Positions 8,391 through 15,994 of a stretch of DNA of 40,472 bases are shown here, piece by piece. Each line of letters starts with the position of its first letter. Positions within the stretch are counted from its first letter, which is position 1. Both the position numbers and the translations under genes were made by a program. The stretch is from NCBI GenBank assembly GCA_023665725.1, contig JAMPDH010000013.1, forward strand, positions 1 through 40,472. The letters run 5' to 3'. Below the pieces are notes generated by a model that saw only the letters and a program-made list of their open reading frames with translations, was not told where the DNA came from and searched no databases. Source of the stretch: Clostridium sp. (GTDB taxonomy: Bacteria; Bacillota_I; Bacilli_A; RF39; UBA660).

Positions 8391-10001
8391 ATGAGTATAA
8401 AGAGAAAAATAAAAAAGGTAGCAAAAAAAATATTAGGTGAGGATTTAAAAGGAAATCATGTTGAATTTAATATGGATAATGCCTCTATTGCTTTAAAGGA
8501 TTATATAAAAATGTATCCAGATGCTCTTTCTAGTTATAAAAAAATAGGTAGAAGAAAAGATAATAAAGATTTTTACCCCGCTGTAAAGAAAATTGAAGAT
8601 GGGTATGATTTATTATACAGAGATTTACATAAATATGATCATAATGGAGTAACAGAATTAATAGAATATTACTCAGTTCGTAGCGGAACTCCTATGAGAA
8701 CTAAAGCTTTTCCTATGTGCAAGGAATATGTTGTTAGAATGCTTATGAGTAAATATTTATATAGATATCCAGCTATTACCGATAAATCACTTGGTTGTAT
8801 AAATGTTATTAATTATTTAGTTAGAGAAGGATTTCAAGAAGAAAAAAGTGAAGGCTATGATGGCCTTGGAATAGAAAATATTGTTTTTACTTATTCTACT
8901 ACACATGCTTTTAATATGATTTTACAAACTATATGTAGAGATGAAGATATAGTTTTAATGACAGGTCCTAATTATGGTTTATTTGCAGTAGAACCTGAAA
9001 AATTGAATGCTAGGGTAGAAATATTAGATTTAAGTCCAGAAGATGATTGGTATGTAAATCCAGATAAACTTGCAAAAAAAATAGACGAACTTAATTCTAT
9101 GTTAAAAGAAGAATATAAAAATGGTAATTTAGGTTATATACCAAAAGTAGTTGCATTTTTAAATATGAATCCTCATAATCCATTAGGTAAAGTTATGAAT
9201 TCTAAAAATATAGATATTTTAAAGGGAATTGGGGATGTATGTTTAGAACGTGGTGTATTTGTACTTGATGATTTAATATATCGTGATTTAACATTTGATC
9301 AGGATGATCTAGCAGTTCCACTTGCTAGTATGCCAAAATACTTTAATAATACAATTTCACTTTTTGGGGTTTCTAAGTCATATGGACTTGCAGGTGTAAG
9401 GGCAGGGTTCATAGTCGCACCTATTCCTATAGTAAATGGTATTTGTGATATTATCTTTTCTAATATGGATTCTATTTCACTTCTTCAAACTCAAGTTATA
9501 GCAGGAGCATTTAATGGGAGCAATAGGCGCTATAGACTTGCTAAAAGATATTTTAAACCAATTATTAGAGAGTATAAGTATCGCCTTGATTTACTAGGAT
9601 GTTTATCAGAAGGTATTGATACTATTAAAAGTGAAAAGCAAAGAAAAAGAATAGAAAAGGATATTAAAAAATATACAAATGATGAGGTTTTAAGAAAAAA
9701 TTTATTAAATGGAATACCAGGAGTAGTTTTAAGGAAAGATGTTTATCCTGAAGCCGGTTTTTTTGCAATATTAGATTTTACTAGTTTTAAAGGCAAAAAA
9801 GATGGAAATAAAGTAATAAAAAATGATGCAGATTTTGTTGAATACTTATATAAAGAAACAAAAATTAAATGTATTATGGGACTTAATATGTCTTGGCCAA
9901 ATGAAGAAGAAATAATTGCGCGCATTAGTTATTCTCTAGATATAAAAGATTTAATTTATAATTTTGAATTAATAGGTAAGGCTATAAAGAAGTTAAAGTA
10001 A
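8391..10001 (+). CDS. PLP-dependent aminotransferase (fold type I, class I/II), extended form
   Basis: A 536-residue enzyme, longer than a typical 400-residue aminotransferase because of an N-terminal extension of about 110 residues and an insertion near 400-440. The PLP motifs are present: NMNPHNPLG (Asn contacting PLP), VLDDLIYRDL (Asp on the pyridine N) and the Schiff-base lysine K329 in FGVSKSYGLAGVRAGF, whose Arg is the phosphate-binding residue. The length resembles aspartate 4-decarboxylases, but the sequence does not match them closely enough to assign a substrate. The stop codon overlaps the start of the ATP-grasp gene (TAATG), so both products are probably made together and act on the same metabolite. 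The reaction could be transamination, decarboxylation or beta-elimination. Confidence 0.8.
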   Translation: MSIKRKIKKVAKKILGEDLKGNHVEFNMDNASIALKDYIKMYPDALSSYKKIGRRKDNKDFYPAVKKIEDGYDLLYRDLHKYDHNGVTELIEYYSVRSGTPMRTKAFPMCKEYVVRMLMSKYLYRYPAITDKSLGCINVINYLVREGFQEEKSEGYDGLGIENIVFTYSTTHAFNMILQTICRDEDIVLMTGPNYGLFAVEPEKLNARVEILDLSPEDDWYVNPDKLAKKIDELNSMLKEEYKNGNLGYIPKVVAFLNMNPHNPLGKVMNSKNIDILKGIGDVCLERGVFVLDDLIYRDLTFDQDDLAVPLASMPKYFNNTISLFGVSKSYGLAGVRAGFIVAPIPIVNGICDIIFSNMDSISLLQTQVIAGAFNGSNRRYRLAKRYFKPIIREYKYRLDLLGCLSEGIDTIKSEKQRKRIEKDIKKYTNDEVLRKNLLNGIPGVVLRKDVYPEAGFFAILDFTSFKGKKDGNKVIKNDADFVEYLYKETKIKCIMGLNMSWPNEEEIIARISYSLDIKDLIYNFELIGKAIKKLK

Positions 10002-11008
10002 TGAAAAGAAAAATAATAGAGTTTATAAAAAAGGCATTATTTAAGTTTTATAAGTTAAAAGTTAATATTTATAATTTATTGAATCATAGAAAATACAATG
10101 TAAATATTGCATTAGTTTCATGTGATAAATTAAAAAACAAGGTAACAGAGGATATCTACCTAAAGCATTATTTAAATAAGAATAAAGCATATGTTGATAT
10201 AATCTCTTGGCAAGATGAAAGTATAGATTATAATAAATATGACTTTATAATTATAAGAAGTATATGGGGGTTTCAAAATTATCAGGAATCCTTTGATAAA
10301 TGGTTAAAAAAATTAGAAGAAGAAAATATTAAGGTATATAATTCTATTAGTATTATTAAAAATAGCTATAATAAAGAAATTCAATTTAATATATTACATA
10401 AAAATAATATTAAAACAATTGAAACTAAATTTATATATAATTATGAAAACTTAGAAAAAGAAATATTAAGTTTAAAGGAAAATGATTTTAAAAAGTACAA
10501 TTTATTAATAACAAAACCTACTATTTCTGAGAGTAGTAAAGATACATATTTAGTTGGCAGTACAAATGAAAATTATAATAATTTAATAGATATAAGTGAA
10601 ATAAATAACAAGTATTTAAAGTATAAAAATAGATCTAAGATAATGGTTCAACCATTTCTTAAAGAGGTTTTCGATGGCGAATATTCTATAACTTGTCTAA
10701 ATAATAAAATTACGCATGCTGTTATTAAGTATGTAAATATATTTAATAATACTAATATTATTAAATATATTCCAGTTAGTAATTTAGATTATAAAATAAT
10801 TGAATTAACTCAAAGTATTTTAAATATAAAAGAATATAAAGATAGTTTATATATGAGAGTTGATTTGATTAAGTATAGAGATGAATTTTTAGTTATGGAA
10901 GTTGAACTATTAGATCCAAATCTTTTTTTGAGTTTTATCCCAAATAAAAAATATCAAAAACAAGTTTTAAATAATTTTTGTAAAGAAGTAGTTGAAAAAA
11001 ATATATAA
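10001..11008 (+). CDS. ATP-grasp ligase, DcsG/RimK-like
   Basis: A 335-residue protein with an N-terminal basic helix (1-35), a pre-ATP-grasp domain (IALVSCDKLKNKVTED ... DFIIIRSIWGF) and an ATP-grasp core. The core motifs follow the pattern of the family containing the D-cycloserine enzyme DcsG: TKPTISESSKDT (nucleotide-binding Lys), VQPFLKEVFDGEYSI with THAVIKY, and MRVDLIKY followed by EVELLDPNLFLSF, which carries the Mg-binding acidic residues. Such enzymes join or cyclise an amino acid through an acyl phosphate. It is translationally coupled to the aminotransferase by a 1-nt stop/start overlap, and a terminator follows. The substrate is unknown; a dipeptide or modified amino acid product is inferred. 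Confidence 0.75.
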   Translation: MKRKIIEFIKKALFKFYKLKVNIYNLLNHRKYNVNIALVSCDKLKNKVTEDIYLKHYLNKNKAYVDIISWQDESIDYNKYDFIIIRSIWGFQNYQESFDKWLKKLEEENIKVYNSISIIKNSYNKEIQFNILHKNNIKTIETKFIYNYENLEKEILSLKENDFKKYNLLITKPTISESSKDTYLVGSTNENYNNLIDISEINNKYLKYKNRSKIMVQPFLKEVFDGEYSITCLNNKITHAVIKYVNIFNNTNIIKYIPVSNLDYKIIELTQSILNIKEYKDSLYMRVDLIKYRDEFLVMEVELLDPNLFLSFIPNKKYQKQVLNNFCKEVVEKNI

Positions 11009-11068
11009 AAAAGATTCAAAATGAACTAGTCAAGTAAAAGTAGACAGTTTAAAATTAGGATCTTTTTT
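11007..11068 (+). terminator. Long intrinsic terminator after the ATP-grasp gene
   Basis: The outer stem AAAAAGATTC pairs with GGATCTTTTT, and an inner stem AACT(A)GTC pairs with GAC-AGTT around an 11-nt loop. The 3' arm runs into six T. It separates the cassette from the TetR operon. Confidence 0.7.
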
Positions 11069-11101
11069 AATATAAAAAAATCGACTAATAGTATAAAAAA
11101 G

Positions 11102-11130
11102 TTGACAATTTTATGTAGAAAGAATATAAT
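11102..11130 (+). promoter_or_regulatory. Consensus sigma-A promoter of the TetR-ABC operon
   Basis: TTGACA (11102-11107), a 17-nt spacer and TATAAT (11125-11130): both boxes are perfect and the spacing is optimal. Such an unregulated-strength promoter makes sense if the TetR protein it drives represses it. Confidence 0.9.
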
Positions 11131-11143
11131 AATATAGAAAACC

Positions 11144-11154
11144 GACTTTAAGTC
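11144..11154 (+). promoter_or_regulatory. Candidate TetR operator
   Basis: The palindrome GACTT-T-AAGTC lies about 14 nt downstream of the -10, between the start of transcription and the ribosome binding site. A related imperfect copy (CGACTAATAGT, 11082-11092) lies upstream of the -35, so the two sites bracket the promoter. Autoregulation is inferred from position and symmetry. Confidence 0.5.
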
Positions 11155-11171
11155 TAAAAAGGAGGTATAAA

Positions 11172-11774
11172 ATGAAAAAAGAAGTAAGAAAAAAAGAACT
11201 AATAAAAATAGCTTATGAATTATTTGTTACTAAGGGTTATGAAAATACATCGGTGGATGAAATAATTGCCAAAGCAGGAATTGCAAAAGGTACATATTAT
11301 TATCATTTTGAAAGTAAAGAACAAATGTTGGAAGAAGTTATTAATGTAATGGTAAATGAAGAAGTAGATATGGCTAAAGAAGTTTTAAATATGCCTATAT
11401 CTATTCCAGAAAAATTAGTTGGAGTTATTACATCATTAAGACCAAAGATTGATGAGGAAGAAATAAAAAATGCATTAAATAAAAAAGAAAATATAGTTAT
11501 GCACGAAAAAATAAATAATCGTATTATAGAGGAAGCAATACCTTTATTAGAACGAATAGTGAATGAAGGAATTGAAAATAATATGTTTAACTGTAATCAT
11601 ATTAAAGAAAGATTAAAAATGTTGCTAATAATGAGTAACGAACTATTTGATGATGATGATTTGAATATAAATGAGGTAGAAGTTTTTATTGATACAACAG
11701 AAAAAATGTTAGGTGCTAAGCAAGGCACATTACAATTTATAAAAATGTTAATACAAGGAGGAAAAAATGAATAA
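11172..11774 (+). CDS. TetR/AcrR-family transcriptional regulator
   Basis: A 200-residue regulator. The N-terminal TetR helix-turn-helix is clear at residues about 5-52 (AYELFVTKGYENTSVDEI, then AGIAKGTYYYHFESKEQM). The remaining 145 residues form the ligand-binding, dimerising domain, which is not informative by sequence. AAGGAGG (11159-11165) precedes the ATG. The gene overlaps the ABC ATPase by 8 nt, so it most likely controls the exporter encoded with it, responding to a toxic or envelope-active ligand that is not identifiable here. Confidence 0.92.
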   Translation: MKKEVRKKELIKIAYELFVTKGYENTSVDEIIAKAGIAKGTYYYHFESKEQMLEEVINVMVNEEVDMAKEVLNMPISIPEKLVGVITSLRPKIDEEEIKNALNKKENIVMHEKINNRIIEEAIPLLERIVNEGIENNMFNCNHIKERLKMLLIMSNELFDDDDLNINEVEVFIDTTEKMLGAKQGTLQFIKMLIQGGKNE

Positions 11775-12522
11775 AATAATAAGTACTAAAAGTTTAGTTA
11801 AAACATTCTCAAATAATGATGTTACACAAACAATAATAAATAATTTAGATTTAGATATATATGAAAATGATTTTACAATAATAATGGGTTCTTCTGGAGC
11901 TGGGAAATCTACTTTAATGTATTGTTTGTCTGGAATGGATAGGGCAACAAGTGGAAATATAATATTTAATAATAAAGATATTTGTAATATGAATAATGAT
12001 GAGTTAGCAGTATTTAGAAGAAAAAATTGTGGTTTTGTTTTTCAACAAATTTATTTACTTGATAAAATGAGTCTAATGGATAATGTATTGACTTCTGGAT
12101 TACTTATTTCAAAAGATAAAAAGGAAATTGTAAAAAGGGCAAAAGAACTATTTAAAAAAGTAAATATTCCGGAAATTACATATAAGAAAAATATGAATCA
12201 AGTATCTGGTGGAGAAGCACAGCGAGTTGGAATTGTTAGGGCCGCAATTAATAATCCGACAGTTATATTTGCAGATGAACCAACAGGAGCATTAAATTCA
12301 GAAAATTCAACAGCAGTTTTAGATGTTTTAACAGAGTTAAATAAAGATGGTCAAAGCATTATTATGGTTACACACGATAAAAAAAGTGCGTTAAGAGGAA
12401 ATAGAATTATATATTTAAAAGATGGAAAAATATTTGGTGAACTTTCTTTACAAAAATATAAAGAAGATACATTAGAAAGAAATAACAAATTAGATGAATT
12501 TTTAAGAGAAATGGGGTGGTAA
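11767..12522 (+). CDS. ABC transporter ATPase, MacB/LolD type
   Basis: A 251-residue nucleotide-binding subunit. It has Walker A GSSGAGKST (about 41-49), a Q-loop in GFVFQQIYLLDKMS, the signature VSGGEAQRVGIVRAA (about 147) and Walker B VIFADEPTGAL, the DEPTGAL form being typical of MacB/LolD/FtsE-like ATPases that drive FtsX-type permeases. GGAGG (11758-11762) sits inside the 3' end of tetR. It works with the next gene as one transporter, probably a mechanotransmission-type export or resistance system rather than an alternating-access importer. Confidence 0.95.
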   Translation: MNKIISTKSLVKTFSNNDVTQTIINNLDLDIYENDFTIIMGSSGAGKSTLMYCLSGMDRATSGNIIFNNKDICNMNNDELAVFRRKNCGFVFQQIYLLDKMSLMDNVLTSGLLISKDKKEIVKRAKELFKKVNIPEITYKKNMNQVSGGEAQRVGIVRAAINNPTVIFADEPTGALNSENSTAVLDVLTELNKDGQSIIMVTHDKKSALRGNRIIYLKDGKIFGELSLQKYKEDTLERNNKLDEFLREMGW

Positions 12523-12524
12523 CT

Positions 12525-14834
12525 TTGGTGAGTATTACTACTATATCAAAGTATTTCTTTAAGAAGAATTCTAAAGATATTGTTTCATTTTCTATTATTC
12601 TTTTAATAGCTACTATATTATTTGCTAGTGCTATTACTTTAAATAATAATATAAGTGATAGTTATGATGATGAATTTAGTAGATTAAATACTGCAAATGC
12701 TTTTTTTACAATACCAAATATAGAATATGAAGATAGTCTAATAGAAGATATAAAAAATATTGATGGTATTAAAGACGTAGAAAAAGAAAATGGAATAATG
12801 CTTAATATTCCAGTAAATATGGATGGATCTATTCAAGAACAAACACAAATATTTTATAATATAAATAATATTTCTAATATCAATAAAAGAGAAATTGAAA
12901 ACAAAACAAGTAATGATATAGATTTTGGAATATATCTTTCTAACTATACATTTATTCATTCTGGATTGAATATTTTAGATAAATATGAATTTAAAGTAAA
13001 CGATATAAATTATTCTTTCAATATCAAAGGTAGTATAAATGAAATGCAATATGGTAATTATACATCTTCTAGTATTGGAGAATATTTAGAATCAGATTCT
13101 TATAATTATTTGTTAGAAAATAATAAAGATAAAGAAATTATTACTATTTCTGTTAAAAGTGATGACGGTCATTCTGCGTATAATAATGTATCTAAATATT
13201 TAAGTAGTAAAAATATAAATGTTTTAACTAAAAATTATGCAGAGCAAATCAAAAATCAAAGACTTGCTATTTCCAATATATTAGTGATAATTCTTGTAGT
13301 ATTTTCTTCTCTTATGCTTATCATAAGTTTATTTGTAAGTAAATTTAAAATAGAGAATACTATCGAAGAGGAAATGGCCAATATGGGGGTATTAAAATCT
13401 TTAGGATATACAAGTAATGAAATAATTGTTGCCAATATAATCCCATATATTATTAGTGGAGTATTATTTACTTTAATAGGAATATTAGTCTCTTATAGTA
13501 TACTTCCATTATTAAGTTCTGTAATAGAAATGCAATCGGGTTTTAAATGGAAAATATTAATCGATATAATGTCTAATATTTTAGTATTACTAATAAATGT
13601 TGTTTTGATTATTGTGTTTACTCTTATGGCATCTTTTAGAATAAAAAAATTAAATCCTATAAATGCTATTCGAGGATTAACCGAAAAAGAAAAACGTAAA
13701 AATCATTTTGAAATAGAAAAAACAAAAGGTAATATTCATTTTATTTTAATATTAAAGAATTTTATAAATGCTAAAAAACAAAATATATTACTTGGGATAG
13801 TGTTATTCTTTGTTACTATTGTGTTGTCATTTATAGGAATATTATTTTATAACATAAATTTGAATCCTATTAACTTTATCAACACTTTAGTAGAAGAACA
13901 TCCATCAGTTGTTATAACTTCTGAAAGTGATTTAAGGCAGGATATAAAAGAGCAAAATAATGTAAAAAAAGTTATTTATTATGATGAAAATGCTTCTTTA
14001 AATTATAAAAATAATTCTTATAAAACTTTAGTATCAGAGAGTTTTGATAATCTTGCAAATGATTTATGTTATGAAGGAAGTAATCCGAGGGAAAATGACG
14101 AAGTAGCAATAGGAAGTAAAATAAGGGAAACATATAATCTAAATATTGGAGATTATATTAAATTATCTAAAAATGGGAAAGAGTTTGAAAAAAAGATAGT
14201 CGGATTTATTCAATCTGTTAACTATTCTGGAGAAATAATTGAAGTTACTTTAAGTGCTTATCAAGAATTAGATACATCATATAAACCCAAAATAATGTAT
14301 GTATATTTAAATGATGAAAGCAAGTCAGAAGAATTTATAGATGAAATACAAAGTAAATATAATGATAATATTATTTCTACTATGAATTATGTAGAATCTA
14401 TGGATTCTGCTATGGAAATGTATGTTTCACTAATAAGTATTATCTGTACTCTCATTATGCTGATTGCGCTACTACTCATTTATTTAATTCTTTATATAAT
14501 AATTTCATCAATTATTACAAGAAGAAAACAAGAACTAGGAATATTTAAGGCAATAGGATATGAGAATAAACAATTGGTAAGACAATTAGTAGGTGGCTTT
14601 ATACCAAGTGCAGTTATGGGTGTAACATTAGGATTTTTGTTAAGTAGAATACTTATGAGTAATATTTATTTAGGTATTTTTAATACAGTTGGAGCATACA
14701 AGGTGAGTTTTGATTATCCAATTATAATATTTTTAATAGTAGCTATTTTATTAATATTAAGTGTTTGGATTATTGGAACGATAATTTCAAAAAAAATAAA
14801 AAAAATATCAGTATATTCATTAATAAAAGATTAG
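12525..14834 (+). CDS. FtsX/MacB-like ABC transporter permease
   Basis: A permease of about 769 residues carrying two FtsX-type permease domains. It has an N-terminal helix (about 22-42), a first extracytoplasmic domain (about 45-250), three helices (about 252-372), a helix near 420, a second extracytoplasmic domain (about 445-630), and three closing helices (about 635-760). Each FtsX half carries the coupling-helix pattern (MGVLKSLGYTSNEIIVAN and LGIFKAIGYENKQLVRQL). It overlaps the end of the ATPase gene. The start is uncertain: GGGGTGG (12513-12519) could serve TTG 12525 or GTG 12528; GTG 12516 lies within that site. Partner of the preceding ATPase; substrate unknown. Confidence 0.88.
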   Translation: MVSITTISKYFFKKNSKDIVSFSIILLIATILFASAITLNNNISDSYDDEFSRLNTANAFFTIPNIEYEDSLIEDIKNIDGIKDVEKENGIMLNIPVNMDGSIQEQTQIFYNINNISNINKREIENKTSNDIDFGIYLSNYTFIHSGLNILDKYEFKVNDINYSFNIKGSINEMQYGNYTSSSIGEYLESDSYNYLLENNKDKEIITISVKSDDGHSAYNNVSKYLSSKNINVLTKNYAEQIKNQRLAISNILVIILVVFSSLMLIISLFVSKFKIENTIEEEMANMGVLKSLGYTSNEIIVANIIPYIISGVLFTLIGILVSYSILPLLSSVIEMQSGFKWKILIDIMSNILVLLINVVLIIVFTLMASFRIKKLNPINAIRGLTEKEKRKNHFEIEKTKGNIHFILILKNFINAKKQNILLGIVLFFVTIVLSFIGILFYNINLNPINFINTLVEEHPSVVITSESDLRQDIKEQNNVKKVIYYDENASLNYKNNSYKTLVSESFDNLANDLCYEGSNPRENDEVAIGSKIRETYNLNIGDYIKLSKNGKEFEKKIVGFIQSVNYSGEIIEVTLSAYQELDTSYKPKIMYVYLNDESKSEEFIDEIQSKYNDNIISTMNYVESMDSAMEMYVSLISIICTLIMLIALLLIYLILYIIISSIITRRKQELGIFKAIGYENKQLVRQLVGGFIPSAVMGVTLGFLLSRILMSNIYLGIFNTVGAYKVSFDYPIIIFLIVAILLILSVWIIGTIISKKIKKISVYSLIKD

Positions 14835-14850
14835 ATATGGAGGAAAAAAA

Positions 14851-15075
14851 ATGAATAATATTAAAGAAAAATTAAAGAAATTAACAAATAGGAGTGATGA
14901 TGAGATTGCTATCATTGATGAGATTTTAAATAACCATTTTATAGTTGGAAAAAATAACAAAAAAAAGATAGTAGAAGATTTTAAGGCAAATTTAAATCTA
15001 ACTGATAATGAAGCAGATAATTTATATAACCAATGTTCTGAAATTATTGTAAAGGGAATATTTAAAAGGGATTAA
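14851..15075 (+). CDS. Small hypothetical protein in the ABC operon
   Basis: A 74-residue, highly charged, mostly helical protein with no signal or membrane segment. Its ATG follows GGAGG (14840-14844) and lies 16 nt after the permease stop, so it is the last gene of the TetR-ABC operon. I do not recognise the family. The repeated acidic/basic pattern (SDDEIAIIDEILNNHF ... LTDNEADNLYNQCSEI) resembles a small two-helix adaptor or regulator, but this is only an impression. A bidirectional terminator follows at about 15.23 kb; 15076-15225 contains AT-rich sequence with no other feature I can name. Confidence 0.7.
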   Translation: MNNIKEKLKKLTNRSDDEIAIIDEILNNHFIVGKNNKKKIVEDFKANLNLTDNEADNLYNQCSEIIVKGIFKRD

Positions 15076-15225
15076 TAAATAAAATGTAACTGTTAATTTA
15101 ATTTTTAACTGGTAATTATTATAAATATAGTAATTATTCTTATAATATAAATAAGAGAAAAGAATTTATAGATAAAAAGTTATAGTTTATAAACAGATTG
15201 CGTTCTTTATGATTTCTGTTTAAAA

Positions 15226-15262
15226 AAAATACACTTTTGTGATTTGCAAAGTGTATTTTTTT
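15226..15262. terminator. Bidirectional intrinsic terminator
   Basis: AAATACACTTT (15227-15237) pairs perfectly with AAAGTGTATTT (15248-15258) around a 10-nt loop, with A runs before and T runs after. It can end both the plus-strand ABC operon and the minus-strand murT-gatD operon that converge here. Confidence 0.9.
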
Positions 15263-15313
15263 ATTATTTTATTTTTAAATGAATGAAATTTTATTCATTA
15301 ATTTTTAATTGAT

Positions 15314-15994
15314 TTATTGTTTTAAATTTTTAATAGAGAGATTATAAGCCTTATTTTCAAGTGAAAAATTAAATTTTTTAAACTTAAAGTTTTTATCTTT
15401 TTGTAAAATTAATTTCATAACTATATATTCCAATAAATGGGGATTTCTCACTAATATCGGTCCTAGAATATGAGTACCATAAAAGTTATTATATATAATT
15501 CCATCTTTTATATTAAGTTGTTCTATTTCAAAAAAAGGAGATTCTATATTAGTTGTTTTATATGCATGATTATAAAATCCTATAATCTCCTTATTTGAAA
15601 GTTTGGATTTACATATAACTTCATTAACAATTCTTTTTTCTGAAATACTAGAACTATAGTCAAATAGTTTAAGTCCATTATTTTTTATAAATGATCCAAA
15701 TAAATCTAAGCTATTTCCAGTAGATAAGAAGAATTTATTATCTTCAATATATCTTTTAAGTTCTTTTTTATATTTTTTTAAGTGATTTAAGGCTAGCAAT
15801 ATATTATCTTCAGTTCCAGAGCCAATATATATAAAGTCATATTTATTAAAATCAATAGAATCATTTATAGATAAATTAATAATATCCGCTTTAACATTTT
15901 GATATTCTAAGGCATTTTTAAGTGATATTATATTTCCAATTTCACCATATAAATTAAGTAAATCATAATATAGATGCGCTATTTTAATTCTCAT
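15314..15994 (-). CDS. gatD: GatD-like subunit of lipid II isoglutaminyl synthase, catalytic residues lost
   Basis: A 226-residue class I glutamine amidotransferase-like protein encoded with MurT, as GatD is in Gram-positives. There GatD releases ammonia from glutamine so that MurT can amidate the D-Glu of lipid II. The overall pattern is kept (YYDLLNLYGEIGNI, YIGSGTEDN, YNHAYK, YGTHILGPILVRNP). However, the nucleophile elbow reads FLSTGNSLDLFG, so the position of S. aureus Cys94 is Gly93, and the position of His189 in GTYLHGP is Leu177. The only Cys is at residue 128, elsewhere. Glutaminase activity is therefore unlikely. ATG 15994 is chosen because AGGTGG lies 6 nt upstream; the ATG at 16009 would precede that site. 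The start overlaps the murT end by 11 nt. Confidence 0.82.
   Translation of the reverse strand: MRIKIAHLYYDLLNLYGEIGNIISLKNALEYQNVKADIINLSINDSIDFNKYDFIYIGSGTEDNILLALNHLKKYKKELKRYIEDNKFFLSTGNSLDLFGSFIKNNGLKLFDYSSSISEKRIVNEVICKSKLSNKEIIGFYNHAYKTTNIESPFFEIEQLNIKDGIIYNNFYGTHILGPILVRNPHLLEYIVMKLILQKDKNFKFKKFNFSLENKAYNLSIKNLKQ

Noticed and set aside
11018-11057. The loop sequence with ACTAGTC...GTAGACAGTT looked like an insertion sequence end
   Set aside because: It is better explained as the inner part of a long terminator hairpin, and there is no transposase, target duplication or second end.
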